A stretch of DNA of 64,000 nt from Unio delphinus (lineage: Eukaryota; Mollusca; Bivalvia; Unionida; Unionidae), in contig JAQISU010000070.1 in the NCBI GenBank assembly GCA_029339505.1, positions 629,001 to 693,000 of the forward strand, given 5' to 3'. This document shows positions 42,015 to 54,610 of this stretch, piece by piece. The notes below the pieces were generated by a model. That model ran no database searches. It had not been told where the DNA came from and saw nothing but the letters and a program-made list of their open reading frames with translations. Both the position numbers and the translations under genes were made by a program. Positions within the stretch are counted from its first letter, which is position 1; each line of letters begins with the position of its first letter.

Positions 42015-44413
42015 ATACTGATGGTGGCTTAGTTTTGTAACCAAACTTAAAATTCACATGGCCTCAAATTCAAAGTAGTTGCATTTAAAATAGCACAAAT
42101 TTTGGGAAATTTTGATGACGTGTATATTACTTCATCATAGAGAACATGAATGCATACACATTTCAATCAATTAACAGTTCTGGACCCTTTTTTTTCCATG
42201 AATATTACCTGTTGTATAACTATTTATAACAGTTTTAGATACAATTTGTATTACTCCTGTTTCTCCAATAAATCTGACTTTGAGAAGCGGGCCAAGAGGA
42301 GGGTTAATTGGATAAGAAAAATGAATCCATGTGACATACAGTACTTCCGTGTTATATTGCTGTTCACTTGAGCCAATACAAAGACTATTTTTAAGCAGTG
42401 GACCATGTGACAGATATTCAAGACTATATTTTAATCACCAGAAATAATACGATAATTGTTTCTCATCTGAAAAGAGTGAAAATAAAGTTAAAACAAATGA
42501 ATTAAAAATGATCCATGACAGTTCCTGTGTTGTAAGATGGTAACAGTATGTTGAGGTTGTTATTGTGAGCATACTGAACATATTGGGATAACATGATTAC
42601 AACAGAGACCAACAGACAGGGAGGGGGTGTTGCTCCTAACTCTCTCCAGCATATATAGCTGGTTCAAGTTTTCGTGGGACACCTTGGGCCTAACACTTGA
42701 ATTTTAAATTGCCATCTGTCATTAGCTTCAGAAATATCTTCTACTGATTTATAGCAGAAAGAATAATATCATGTTATATGCTGTATATTATTTGAGTAAT
42801 TTTTTTTTATCTTGATAAAGAAAATAAAATGCCCCTCCCCCCTCCAATTAAATGATCAGTACTATATATTGTTATGAACTTATTATATGTATGCTAATTT
42901 TTGCATAACTTGATAAATTGTAATCTAGATACTAAGGAAAATAGGATGATTAAGCATTCTTAATCTAGATACTAAGGAAAATAGGATTAAGCATTCACTA
43001 TAGCTGACAAGGAGTGAAAGACATTGTGTTGACATAAGAGTGGTTGTTGATAAAATTTAGGAGTGTTGACATAGTAAGATACAATTTACAAGTTAAGCTA
43101 TTTATATAATTAATAGGTAGGGAAACTTTGGGAACCCACACCTGGAGAAGATATTTTTCAGAGGTGGGCAGTTAACATCCAGTAAACTTAAAACAAACTA
43201 ACAAATCAGGAGATTTTTTTGGGACTTGGGAAATTTATTATATTTTAATCCAAACGTTTTCAAATATATTTCAAACATACCATTCAGCCATTCAGTGTTG
43301 ACATGCGTGACACTCTGAAATATGTGATTATGGATCATAAATTTAATAATTTTTGTAATATTATGAAAAATGAAGAAAAAAACATGAGGTTAATATCATT
43401 CAATTTGGAACAAGATTACTTGGGGATTTCCATACCTTACTTACTGATGGAAACTACTGATGTGCCAGTATCATGGTACGCACGTACCACTGGAAAACTC
43501 AGCAATGTAAACCAGTATACTGGTAAAACTGTTAAACATTAAAGATGATGAAAATACTCTTCATCACCAAAACAGTGGTAAATAGTGTCACCAGTTTATA
43601 TCCATCAATTTTTTTTTCGCATCTGTCCTTCTATTTGTATGTCTGTTGCAGATGGTAAAATTTTGTATTTAGGCATCAGTGCTCCATGAGTACATTTAAG
43701 GTTATTTTTTTGATTAATTTTGTTGGAATGGCGACATTTTAAAGCTCATTAACAATGATAGCAATACCTTCATAATATAGTAACAGTTAGCTGGAAATGT
43801 GCTTTGAGAGCCATTCCTTCCATAACATGCCCTTTCAGTTTTGATTGTTTGTGTTGTACTTATGGGACAATGTGTAACACAGGTCTTATAATAATTCTGC
43901 ATATTTGTTGCATGGATTACATGGAGATCATATCAATGCTATTTTGACTGAAACATTAATATTAGATGTTTATTTCAGATTGGTTGATGAGATGTGTCTT
44001 TCTAGCCTGACAATGAAAATTAGGGTTTTAATCAGCTGGAAACTCCATCCTTTGACATTTAAATTAACATTGTTATATTTCTGTGCCATTTGTTGGAACC
44101 ATTTGCCAGTTTTCCAGTCATTATATTCAAGCATTCATTTTATTATCTGCCATGCTCCATTGTTCTGTTATAAAGGAAGAAAAAGCAAGGCAAAATCATC
44201 TTTGAATTGGCTTTTATTAATAAAAATAATAGAGAAATCATCAGCTTGTTTGGAGTTTAATCTTTTTTTTTATGCAACTGAAATAGCCAACTAGCATTGA
44301 AATTTCTCCAAATAAATTTAGATGCATTCATAACCAGGCCATTTTCAACTTTTTAAAGTTCTGCAGTTATGTACCATTAGCTGTAGTTAAAGTGCACTTA
44401 ATATAGACTTGTA
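42015..44413. other. AT-rich non-coding DNA
   Basis: Holds a short two-copy repeat (AATCTAGATACTAAGGAAAA at 42922 and 42962). The 129-codon frame at 43905-44294 is AT-rich, hydrophobic and low-complexity, with no family or splice support. Confidence 0.55.
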
Positions 44414-44421
44414 TCATTAGG

Positions 44422-44605
44422 ATGGTGATTCTTAACATTTTGGTTGCTGACCTAGATTAGGTTTGTGGTATTACAACCCATTAAATGCTTTTAAAGAAAA
44501 CAACTTTGGCAGGAAATTTCAAATTAATAGGATTTGCCCTGGTGACCCAATGAAAACAGCATCGTGACCCAGTTTGGGGTCATGACCCAGGGCTTAAGAA
44601 CCACT
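44422..44605. mobile_element. hAT MITE with perfect 8-bp target duplication
   Basis: A 184-bp element. Left end ATGGTGATTCTTAAC; right end, read inward, AGTGGTTCTTAAGC. TCATTAGG occurs on both sides (44414-44421 and 44606-44613). The interior has GTGACCCAGTTTGGGGTCAT, typical of this hAT MITE style. Confidence 0.93.
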
Positions 44606-44630
44606 TCATTAGGAACTCTGAAGGAAGAGC

Positions 44631-45284
<654 letters not shown>

Positions 45285-45983
45285 TAGTGATGGGAATCGG
45301 TCAGAAATTCATAATCGATAATCGGTTTCCCTTAACCAACTGATCATCGATTATAATCTGTTACTAAGAGCACATTTTAATTTTTGTTAAACAGTTATAT
45401 CTTTGATCAAGAGTTCAATATGTTTATAAATGCACAGGAGTAATCTCTTTTAATGACATGTATACTTTAACCGGACAATAATATTACATTATGTGTTCAT
45501 TTTGTTCAACAACTTTGTTAAATGAACGCAACTTTTTATCATTTATGGCTGATCAGTCATATGTAACTGAAATACTGCTACAATCCCCTGAAATTCTTTC
45601 ATTCACATGTGATGTGTCTAAAGTATAGAAGGACATGTTTTTCTTGTTTGCCATTATTTATAAATACTACAAAAGTTGTTGCAATTTGACTGAAACAAAT
45701 CAACAAAATGTGATTAAATGTATTGTCAACAATTTAACAACTTGACCATATAATAATGACTATATGTTCCTAATTATGAATCATAAGGTTTCATATTTGT
45801 AGTTGTAAAGGAAATTAATAAATTTCAGGTCAACTTTAGTGGCTGGGAGTTTTACTAACCTTTGTGCTTTGCATACACCTAAAAAGTAGTCTCCCTTTAC
45901 ACACAATCGATTATGGAGTTCACAATCGATTATCTGCCCAACCAACTGATGATCGATTATAATCGATAATCGGAACAACACTA
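45285..45983. mobile_element. hAT element, non-autonomous, inserted at the Helitron 3' end
   Basis: 699 bp. Left end TAGTGATGGGAATCGG; right end, read inward, TAGTGTTGTTCCGATTATCG. A perfect 8-bp duplication CTTGCTAG flanks it (45277-45284 and 45984-45991). Both subterminal regions are packed with ATCGATTAT / AATCGATAATCGG motifs, the kind of short iterated sites hAT transposases bind. No transposase frame is present. Confidence 0.93.
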
Positions 45984-45991
45984 CTTGCTAG

Positions 45992-46240
45992 TTATGAATA
46001 AAATCAATGCATACCAATGAAGCAGTGCCATCTGATTGGCTCAGCTTGTTAACACACAGAGACTATTTCTGTACAGACTTTTATGACACTTTGTTTATAA
46101 GCTTAGATAAGTTGCATGATTATGTTTACATATGTACATACTTGTGACTTTTTTATGTTTGACATGTGGGTGATATCAGGCTCACTTAAGTCTCTTATTT
46201 TGTTTGTTTCAGCATGTTGTGTCATTTTGTTAAGCCAGCT
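45992..46240. other. Non-coding DNA
   Basis: Host flank to the right of the Helitron/hAT pair; no feature recognised. Confidence 0.5.
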
Positions 46241-46420
46241 TGGAACATGTTTGAATATATTATACAACCAAAGCATTATGTAACTTGGAACATGTTAGAA
46301 TATATTATACAACCAAAGCATTATGTAACTTGGAACATGTTAGAATATATTATACAACCAAAGCATTATGTAACTTCGAACATGTTAGAATATATTATAC
46401 AACCAAAGCATTATGTAATT
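46241..46420 (+). repeat. 45-bp minisatellite, four copies
   Basis: TGGAACATG starts at 46241, 46286 and 46331, and TCGAACATG at 46376, all 45 bp apart, with ATATATTATACAACCAAAGC in each. The period keeps a frame open across the array (15-residue repeats), which is not evidence of coding. Confidence 0.95.
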
Positions 46421-46594
46421 TATTATAATGGTATTACATAATTATGTCATGACCAAATTGAATCCTCCTACAAACTTGGATAATGTTCTTGCTTGTAAGT
46501 CTACTAATTATGTGTTTGTATTTACTGATAGATCTACCAAATATACTTGTGGGTTAGTCAAATCCAACAACAAACTTAGATTCATATCTGACAC

Positions 46595-46741
46595 TATATA
46601 AAAACACTGACAACTCAAAGTCTGTGTTGTTTGCTGGAACTAATCACCAAAACAGACATCATCGCCCCAGATCTGCCATCATAGCATGCAATACGTTGTT
46701 ATTTGCAGTTTGATCCAACTTTAAAACGAACATATATGATA
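46595..46741. mobile_element. Degenerate MITE-T copy
   Basis: Retains CAAAGTCTGTGTTGTTTGC on the left and CCCAGATCTGCCATCATAGC and TTTGCAGTTTGATCCAAC to the right, in the family order. Confidence 0.45.
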
Positions 46742-46754
46742 TTATCAGTGAGAT

Positions 46755-46905
46755 GTAGGTTTGGCCAATAGGGGTATGTGAGAATGCTTGACAGTAGCCT
46801 CCCTTAGGTGGGTGGTTCTTAACAAGGATTTTCCCAGTTTCTTCCTATCAGTTATATTAGCTGCCATAAATAGCCTATCTTGCATTGAGAAATGGAATTA
46901 AACCA
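46755..46905 (+). mobile_element. SINE-A fragment, decayed
   Basis: Matches SINE-A from just after the tRNA-like head: TTGGCCAATAGGGGTATGTG, AGAATGCTTGACAGTAG, a GTGGTTCTTAAC block, then AGAAATGGAATTAAACC. Confidence 0.8.
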
Positions 46906-46909
46906 AAAA

Positions 46910-48369
46910 TTCAAAAAGAATGTTAATGGAATGATTACATTGTTTTATGGACAGTAGGTTAGTGTGTCAAGGTAATCGAAAAATTGCAGGTCTACCTCCC
47001 AGACTGAACACCGCTGTTCTGGCCATTTCTTTCAAATTACTGCTGCTACGGCACAAGTTTCGTTCAAAACATCTGACATTTTGATTTCATAATTTCTTGC
47101 AAAATGGAGTTACAATGTTACAATACTACATTGAAACTAAAAGATACCTTGATTATTTTGTATATATTGTTAGAGCAGAAATGAATGATCCAACATTTGA
47201 ATACTTCTTTTTGTAAATCTTCAGATGGAAATTGTGTACATGTATATATGAATATTCACTCTTTAGTTAAAGAGTTTGGCATCATTACGAAAAAGAAACA
47301 AATGCTGCAAATTTGGGATATTTGCTTTTGTTCACTTTCAAGATTTCTGGATATGGGTTTAGAATGCATCAGTGCTGCATTTTGTTCTGTATTTATCCAT
47401 TTTGTACCTGAAAATTGATTTATTAATTAATATGTAAGAAAGAATGAAAATTTTATTGGATTCAATAGTTCATAACTGAATTCATTTCAGTTAATTTTGC
47501 CCTTGGTCTTGCTAATAACTGGGGAAGGCCAAGTTTGATAATACATATACCTTTTGCCCTCATTTGACATTTATTAGGTCAGTAATCATTGATTGGGTAG
47601 TGTATGTTCTATATATAACTTGACCTACAATGTACATCATATGTCATATGATAGCCATACACACCTATATACAGTACCACACACACCTTGCCAATGTGCC
47701 AACTCAGCTGGTATTTAATTATCAGTTTTACATTATGTATATTGACCCTAGGTACACAAGTTGACATTTAGCAAGGTCAATGCTTAAAATGTGACAGACT
47801 AGCAAAGATAGTATAGGGGAGACAACTCTAACATTGAACTTATTAAGCTCGCAAGTTCTAATAATTTGGACATCAAAAACTTCTTGCTTTGCATCATCTT
47901 TGTAAACATATTCATTAATTGGCAGAGAGCAGGAATACAACAAAAATAGTGGTTTATATTGCCACACCCTCCCATTCCCCAAAACAAAGTTTTAATATCA
48001 GTAATAATAAAGCAGCAGATAAGTAATACCTAGTTTTTACCCATTTTCAGACAGCTTTGTCAGGAACTATTTTCTTCATGTCCAAGTGTTTGGACGTCAA
48101 AAAAGATAATGTTTTGTCATTGAAAAACATGATATAAAGATGGTATATTGGTGTCTTGTATGTTAAATTTATTTTGATTGAATACAAAAGAATATTGTTT
48201 TAATTGTGAGCAATGAACAAATTTTTGACATGTAGAAGGGGTGTTATAAATTAATTTGTGATAATAATTGCTTCAGAGGATATGAAAGTTGTGCTTGCAC
48301 ATGAAGTTCCTGTAAAGATTGTTAATTGTTGATAACCATACATTTTGTTTTTATCATTCTGTTAAATGT
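46910..48369. other. AT-rich non-coding DNA
   Basis: No supported exon. The frames around 47185-47418 and 47728-47987 have neither splice signals nor recognisable domains. Confidence 0.55.
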
Positions 48370-48597
48370 TTCAATAAGATTATCATTAATCAGTGAGATT
48401 ATCATTAATCAATAAGATTATCATTAATCAATGAGATTATCATTAATCAATAAAATCATTAATCAATGAGATTATCATTATTCAATGAGATTATCATTAA
48501 TCAATAAGATTATCATTAATCAATAAGATAATCATTAATCAGTCAGATTATCATTAATAGTCAGATTATCATTAATCAGTCAGATTATCATTAATCA
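48370..48597 (+). repeat. ~19-bp minisatellite, about 12 copies
   Basis: Repeats of ATTATCATTAATCAATAAG with variants AGTGAG, AATGAG and AGTCAG. Some units lost a few bases (48455 and 48555 regions). Confidence 0.93.
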
Positions 48598-48599
48598 GC

Positions 48600-49045
48600 C
48601 TTCAGGTCACATATTTGAATCCTAAAATTGCAAATACTTCCAGGAAAAGTCAGCAATGGTAGCTTAAAGTGCATTTGGACACTTGTAACATGTAAACATC
48701 TTGCATGGGAGGGTTTTGTTCAGAGTTAAGTGGTGTCTCCCTTCTCTCCCATCACTCACTGTTGTATTAAATAGTATTTTTGTTTGATATTTTGGTTCAT
48801 TGTGGTATTCTTATGATATTACTATCAAAAATTGTGTGACTGTACAATGGCTTAAGCAGACAAGACATTGATCCTGTTTGCAGTCAACTGGCTTCATTGT
48901 TTGAAGTTTGTTGAGGTGAATTATGCTGTATATGAGTAGAAGTAGTTCTGAAATGATAAAGATGTTAGTTGAACATGACTGGGTGTTAATTGACTGGGTT
49001 ACTAAAGAATAACAATAAACATGACTACGATTCTCTCCATAGCAA
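48600..49045. other. AT-rich non-coding DNA
   Basis: No feature recognised. Confidence 0.55.
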
Positions 49046-49350
49046 GACCGCTCTGGTGGCCCAGTGGTTAGAGCGTCTGCCACGGAAGCGGGAGGTTGTT
49101 GGTTCGATCCCTATCCGAATCATGCCAAAGACTTCTGAAATGGTACTAATAGCTGCCTCGCTTGGTGCTCAGCATTAAGAGGTTAGTGTTAGGACTGATT
49201 GGCCTGGTGTCAGGATAATGTGACTGGGTGGGACATCATGCTACATGTCTACAGCATGATGCCCCAGTACTAGACATAACTATAAACTGCAGCACTGCAG
49301 ACATAGTTGCTATATAATTGAAAAATTATTAAACCTTTGTTAAAAATCCA
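49046..49350 (+). mobile_element. SINE-B, near full length
   Basis: Head ACCGCTCTGGTGGCCCAGTG, B box TTGGTTCGATCCC, and the full body to GTTAAAAATCC. It ends against an (AC)n run at 49356-49377 rather than the usual AAAC tail. The frame 48990-49178 (VAQWLERLPRKREVVGSIP) is the familiar false translation of a tRNA-like SINE head. Confidence 0.93.
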
Positions 49351-49355
49351 GAATG

Positions 49356-49377
49356 CACACACACACACACACACACA
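49356..49377 (+). repeat. (CA)n microsatellite
   Basis: Eleven CA units directly at the SINE-B 3' end. Confidence 0.93.
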
Positions 49378-49599
49378 GAATCTGCATCAAATGTGCATAA
49401 AGTTACATGTGCAGTCCATTTGGTAGATTTATAGCCAAACAAAATCTTCATTGATGGTATCAGACCGAATTTTCAGATCTCTGTCAAAAGTCACACAAAA
49501 GCCCTCTTGCAAACAGACAAAAACTCATAATGACTTTTATTGTTCATAAGAAATAATATTAATTGTCATTGTCTTGAGTGACAATCTTAAGAATGCAAC

Positions 49600-49835
49600 C
49601 GATGACCATGATTTTTAGACAAAATATGCATTTGCTACTACAAGTACTGCAGGGCAGCGTCCAGGGTAGCAGAAGCAGAGGTAGACAGAAAAAAAAGTGG
49701 ACTGACAACATCACAGAATGGACCAGGATAAGGTTTGCAGAGACAAATGGAGGGAACTGGTCAGATGTTCAGCAGCTCAGTGCCTCGACGACCACACTAG
49801 GTCAAGAGACTGATGATGATGACTATGAATGACTG
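49600..49835 (+). pseudogene. 3' end of a non-LTR retrotransposon (LINE) ORF
   Basis: The frame contains SRGRQKKKWTDNITEWTRIR, the G-R-x(2)-K-x-W-x-DNI-x-EWT motif found near the C-terminus of several invertebrate LINE endonuclease-RT proteins. It ends with a run of aspartates (ETDDDDYE), also common there. After WTRIRFAE the alternative frame (RDKWRELVRCSAAQC) fits the family better, so a frameshift lies near 49740. Only the last roughly 80 codons are present, consistent with 5' truncation. LINE clade not determined. Confidence 0.72.
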
Positions 49836-49839
49836 GCTG

Positions 49840-50595
49840 GCAAAACTGGTAATAAGCACCAATGGCTTTGATTTAATCCTTTCTATACATGAATGTAAAC
49901 CGGGCTAAGAACACAGACTGTCATTATATTATATAATGCCTCAGTTGGGATCTTTTTCTTCCTATGTAACACTAGTAAGTGATAATTGTTTTCTCAATTT
50001 GATTGCCATTACTGTATTAACACATTAATCCCTGTAGGTTTTTTTCTCTTTTCACATGAAATGCAAATAGGAAACACATTTTGGGGACTATTTCTGAATA
50101 CATCCTAATACATGAAACTTTCAAGTAATTTTCCATTAGCCCAATGCCTAGTTGTGTTAAAAACATGTATGATCATTGATCAGTTTGCGCGCGCATGAGC
50201 AGAAGGTTAAAAGTTGTTTCTTGGTGGGTTTTTTTTGCTTAACCAACCCATAATTTTTAATGGAGAAAGACTATTAAAAATGCCCACCTTATCCTACTTT
50301 TTGCACAGGTTCATCTGCCAGTGTGCACTTCAGACAAAACTGCCTTAGATCTGAGGCCATTAAGTCTAAAATCTGGACACAAAATCAGATTCCGACCATG
50401 GGCAAATTTTGGGTGGAAACAAAACGGGTATAAAAAAAATTAGGTTTTTCCCTCTGTATTTTGTAGTGCAACTAAAATGTCCAAATTATTTGGTATCAGC
50501 GGTCTTGTTCAAGTTATACTGAAATTGCCACATTCCAATGCAGACACTAAGAAGGACATTTTCCATTTTGAGGAAAATTTGTGCTGATTCTAGAG
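49840..50595. other. AT-rich non-coding DNA
   Basis: No exon support. A short GCGCGCGCATG patch near 50188 is the only CpG cluster. Confidence 0.5.
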
Positions 50596-50728
50596 CATGG
50601 TTCTCAAGTATGTGGCCCACAAAGCTGTATGCTGTGGCCTGCAAAATGATTGGCATCTCAAGGTGTCAAGAAAGATAAAGGTGGTGTGTCTCTTGGGCCA
50701 TTGAAGTGGTTCGAATTTGAGACCCCTG
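50596..50728 (+). mobile_element. hAT MITE, family M1
   Basis: Left end CATGGTTCTCAAGTATG; right end, read inward, CAGGGGTCTCAAATTCG. Flanks TTCTAGAG and CTCCAGAG (6 of 8). The interior shares CCTGCAAAATGATTGG with the copy at 6951-7117, in the opposite orientation. Confidence 0.68.
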
Positions 50729-50734
50729 CTCCAG

Positions 50735-51607
50735 AGAAAACCTGGATCTGATGACAGGGCATCATCGTCCAAGTGTTCAGATCAACAATGATGAGGACTG
50801 CACATAAATATAATCCAGCAAATGATCTCCTAAGAAATGTGAACAATGATTGTGGTGCATATAAGAAGTGTATTAACAGTATGAAAGGACCGATTTGACG
50901 AGATGCATGTTTTAATATTTATAAATAGTAATTCTTCAATAGTTTTAATCTGTCTATTGCATGCTAAAAATCAGGTCAATGGAAGTTTTTTTTCATTTAA
51001 AGCAAATCTTAATTTAGCAATCTCCTGAACTGTACTGACATCATTTGTTCTTTACTATCACAGCACATTTTATGTAGAACAGGCTTTGAAAAAGCTATAA
51101 AAAATGTTTATAAGGCTGATCATCTTCTATTGGCATTGTTACAAGCAACAGGAGTAAATGCTGTTCACTGGTTTCTGTTGATGCCTCTCTTTCTGTTTCC
51201 AAATTTTGAAGTCAGTGTTTAATGGCTCTGATGTATTTTTAGTCTTGCAATCCAAACATTGTACATAGTACATTATCATCAGTGACATGTTGGAGAAAAG
51301 CGAAGAAAGATATGTGACATGAGCAGGATGTATATTAAGCTTTTCATTGGATATGCATATTAACTTGTGGAATGTCACTTTAGACCTTGAGAAGTGATTA
51401 ATGTGATACATGGAATCCCCTCCTGTTTTTCAAAATTATTTTACAGTGTGCATACAAGCGTTTCAACTTAAAGTGCCAGGATGATTGAAGACAAGAGTTG
51501 TTATATTTCATTTGGGAAACTCTTGTATTTTATTGTACTCTAATGATAAACAATATGTTCAAGTTGATGTAATTCATTAATAATAGTGGCATTTGATGAC
51601 ATACAAA
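50735..51607. other. Non-coding DNA, possibly promoter/5'UTR or intron
   Basis: AT-rich, no repeats recognised. It precedes the exon candidate at 51608. No CpG island or TATA box that I would trust. Confidence 0.45.
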
Positions 51608-52155
51608 ATGACTTCTTCAGGGAAAAGACGACGTTTATCGGCTCAAGAAACATCTACATTGGTGACCAACTATGTAAAAGAGCAACAACAAGATGAAGAA
51701 GAAAATGAATCAGTACAACCACTGCAGCCTGCCAGAAAATTCTTAGCAGCACCATGTGGTGTTGTGATGCAAAACTTGACCCAGCCGCAGGAACAGAAGG
51801 AGAAACATTATGTACAACTAGATCATCAAAGCTTGCCAGCTTTACCATGTACAGTGACAAATCCAGTAACTAGCAGCATGATGTATGTCCCATTGGGAAC
51901 ACAGTTAATGTATGTCCCTATGGCAACTTCTGTCCCACTAAAACCACTGGGAGATAATATGCCAGTAGGTGTGGGGTATAGGGAGCCAAGAGATTGGTCT
52001 TCATGTACAACAAGTCATGTACATGGGCAGTCTGCTGAGGAACAAAATTTGAGCCCAAGCTCTTGTAATCAACCAGTTCAGATGTGTTTCCCAATCACAT
52101 CACTGACCTCACAGCGAGGCTTGAATGCATCCATCAGATCCAGCTGCAATACACT
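51608..52155 (+). CDS. Exon candidate: N-terminal part of an unrecognised, probably nuclear, protein
   Basis: An open stretch of 182 codons plus two bases, ending at a strong donor (CT|GTAAGT at 52156). The ATG at 51608 has a purine at -3 (CAAAATGAC) and is my preferred start; an upstream in-frame ATG is at 51596. Alternatively the AG at 51620 (CTTCTTCAG) could be an acceptor, making this an internal exon. Visible features: a basic patch (GKRRRLSAQE, possible nuclear signal), an acidic/Gln stretch (EQQQDEEENESVQP), a long Ser/Pro/Thr/Gln-rich region, and a doublet (MYVPLGTQLMYVPMAT). No folded domain, membrane segment or signal peptide. The exon ends in phase 2. Low-complexity regulatory proteins look like this, but function is unknown. 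Confidence 0.6.
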
Positions 52156-53737
52156 GTAAGTCGTAATTAATTCAATATCAAACTTGAGTGAAAAGATGTC
52201 CATGATTGTAATATTGCAACAGTTGGCTCTTGTTTTGTTCTTCAGATTATACTCTGTGGTAACAGCCTAATGGGATGTCTCTGAAAATGATCTTTAATTT
52301 GGAATTGATTATATGGTTAATTCTGTAAGGTAGTCACAGAAAATACTTTTTAAGAGTTACTTCCTGTCTGATTACATGCATTTGTCTGGTCTGAACAACA
52401 CAGTAATCACGGGAAATAATTGTGTGCATTGATTTCCCATGCACATGGGATTCATTCTGCAAAATATACCACCACAAATGGGAAAATCTATTGATGATTA
52501 TAAAAGTTTAACTTACTTTTTACAAATCTGAAGTTTTTAATAACAAAAATTGTGCAGAAGTATCCTTAGTTGATACATTTTGGGAAAAAGAATATGGTGC
52601 ATCATGCATTTAATACCATCGTAAGATAATTATATATATGCAACAATGTTACCTGTTATATTGGTTTTTTTTTACCACTTGTTGATATTTAGTTGAAAAT
52701 CTTTACTAATAAATTTGAAAAGATAACACATTCATTGATACACCAGTGCATCTTGGTGATGTATTAAATTGTAAACTGCACAGATGAAGATCAGCCATCA
52801 CATAATGCACTGGCATTTATGGATGTCTGTAGTTTGTTAGGACCAAATAGTAGAACAATTAGCATTTAGACTGAGTTCAAACTTACGAACACCTAAATCT
52901 ACCGTATAAAAGCACTCAAAGCTATTGGAAATGATGATGTTGATTGAATTTAAATGTGTCATATTTCTCAGAGACATGCTGCTATTTCTTCATAGTTTTC
53001 TGTAGTTCTAACCTTCACCAAGATACCCTTCCAATACAAGACACCCTTCCAATATTTTCTCACAAAGACAAGCTAGGCTGTCTACAACCTGAACCACTGA
53101 GCATAGTTTTTCTTGGGACTTTAGAACTGAGAGTCGTATCCTTGCTTTTTTTAAAACCATTTTGGTCAAATGGGGAGTCCCAACCAGATTTCACATTTCT
53201 GAAAGTTAGGGAATCGCAGAGCAACACTGTCCTTTTTTTATTTGCTTGGTTCGTCACAACTGTATGCAGTTAATTGTTATTACTGTTGGTCAGTCCTAAG
53301 TTGATATTTTAAATGATTGTTTCCATGGGCCTGTCAATGCAATTTTTTCCATGGGCCTGTCCATGCAAATGTCAGTAACTATGCTACAACATCAATGTTA
53401 CCAACATCAGCAAATTGCAATTAACATCTGCCCTGGCAATTAATGACAACTTAAAATATTAGAATATTTGTTATGGTATGAACTTAGTTTCTTAATTCTT
53501 GGGGGGTAGGGGGTAAAAAAAAGTTTAAGTTTTAGTTTTTTTTTGTGGAATTAGGCATTCTTCAGCTGACAGCTTTCATTGTACACCAGTTGTTTTAAGG
53601 GATACAACCTTTGTTAGCTATTGAGCATATTGTATATTACAGAGTTACTTCCCTTACACAACAGCTGCATACTGTTTTTTTTTTTTCACTGGTATGCACA
53701 TAGAACAAAAAGTTGGCTTCAGCAGGGCATAGTATTT

Positions 53738-53738
<1 letters not shown>
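52156..53738. other. Intron-like non-coding DNA
   Basis: Follows the GTAAGT donor. Around 52775-52905 is a weak MITE-T-like piece (AAACTGCACAGATG, AGATCAGCCATCACATAATG, GTAGTTTGTTAGGACC). A 24-bp duplication (TTTCCATGGGCCTGTC) lies near 53320-53365. The frame 52944-53273 has no family support. Confidence 0.5.
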
Positions 53739-53771
<33 letters not shown>

Positions 53772-54008
53772 GTTTAACGCCATTTTTCAGCACAATATAT
53801 AGGCTATACATGGCGGCCAGTATTAGTGGTGGAGGAAGAAACCGGAAAAACCCCGGAAAGAACCACCGACCCACGAGAAGCTACTGGCAAGCTTTCTCAC
53901 TTAACTACATTAGCCGAATCTTAGACTCGAACCCACGCAGACAGAGGTGAGATGGCAGTGGTCCGTAACGGACAGCGCTTTAGACCACTCGGCCACTCGG
54001 GGCCCCAT
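53739..54008 (-). mobile_element. SINE-A copy, minus strand, with poly-T start
   Basis: Reverse SINE-A with about 30 T in place of the TTG-repeat tail, body GCTACTGGCAAGCTTTCTCA, and head ending CCACTCGGCCACTCGGGGCC. Perfect target duplication ATAGTATTTG (53729-53738 and 54009-54018). A ~32-bp duplication (GTATTAGTGGTATTTGAAA) follows at 54018-54083. Confidence 0.95.
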
Positions 54009-54083
54009 ATAGTATTTGTATTAGTGGTATTTGAAAGATGTTTTGTATTAGTGGTATTTGAAAGGTGTTTTGATGAATTTGCC

Positions 54084-54380
54084 CTTTGTAGTATGCAATC
54101 TTTTGCCTTATTTTTTAAATAAAAAATATAACTTAATTTAAAGCAATAAAAAGTAAATATTAGTTGTGCTATAAAAACAACTGGCAATTAAATCTTTGCC
54201 TAGACTGCAGAGAGAACAAGACTTGCACATTAGAGTCAACAGTTTTTGTGTCTAATTGGAAAAGAGACACATAAGTTTACTAGTATGTGAAATATCAATA
54301 GTTTTTTATTTTTTTATTTTACAGGTTTGATTTGAAAGGATGCAATTGTGATATAGTATGTGCTGCAAAAAATTAATATT
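54084..54380. other. AT-rich non-coding DNA
   Basis: No feature recognised. Confidence 0.5.
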
Positions 54381-54605
54381 GTATGAACACTGACATACAC
54401 ATGTAAATAGCCAATGCCTACTATTATTGTATGAACACTGACATACACATGTAAATACCCAATGCCTACTATTATTGTATGAACACTGAAATGCACATTT
54501 AAATAGCCAATGACTACTATTATTGTAAGAACAATGACATACACATGTAAATAGCCATGACACTACTATTATTGTAAGAACACTGACATATACATGTAAT
54601 AGCTA
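54381..54605 (+). repeat. 48-bp minisatellite, left part of a split array
   Basis: Units begin at 54381, 54429, 54477, 54525 and 54574. Each has GAACACTGACATACACATGT then AAATAGCCAATG and CTACTATTATT. The core TGACATACACATGTAA is shared with the 43-bp array at 55316. Confidence 0.92.
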
Positions 54606-54610
54606 CAGCA

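Noticed and set aside
43905..44294. 129-codon plus-strand frame
   Set aside because: Low-complexity, Ile/Leu/Phe/Lys-rich, with no domain, no good splice sites and no conserved motif; compatible with chance in AT-rich DNA.
46214..46441. 75-codon frame with a 15-residue repeat
   Set aside because: Product of the 45-bp minisatellite period.
48990..49178. Frame with VAQWLERLPRKREVVGSIP
   Set aside because: Well-known false translation of a tRNA-derived SINE head; the region is SINE-B.
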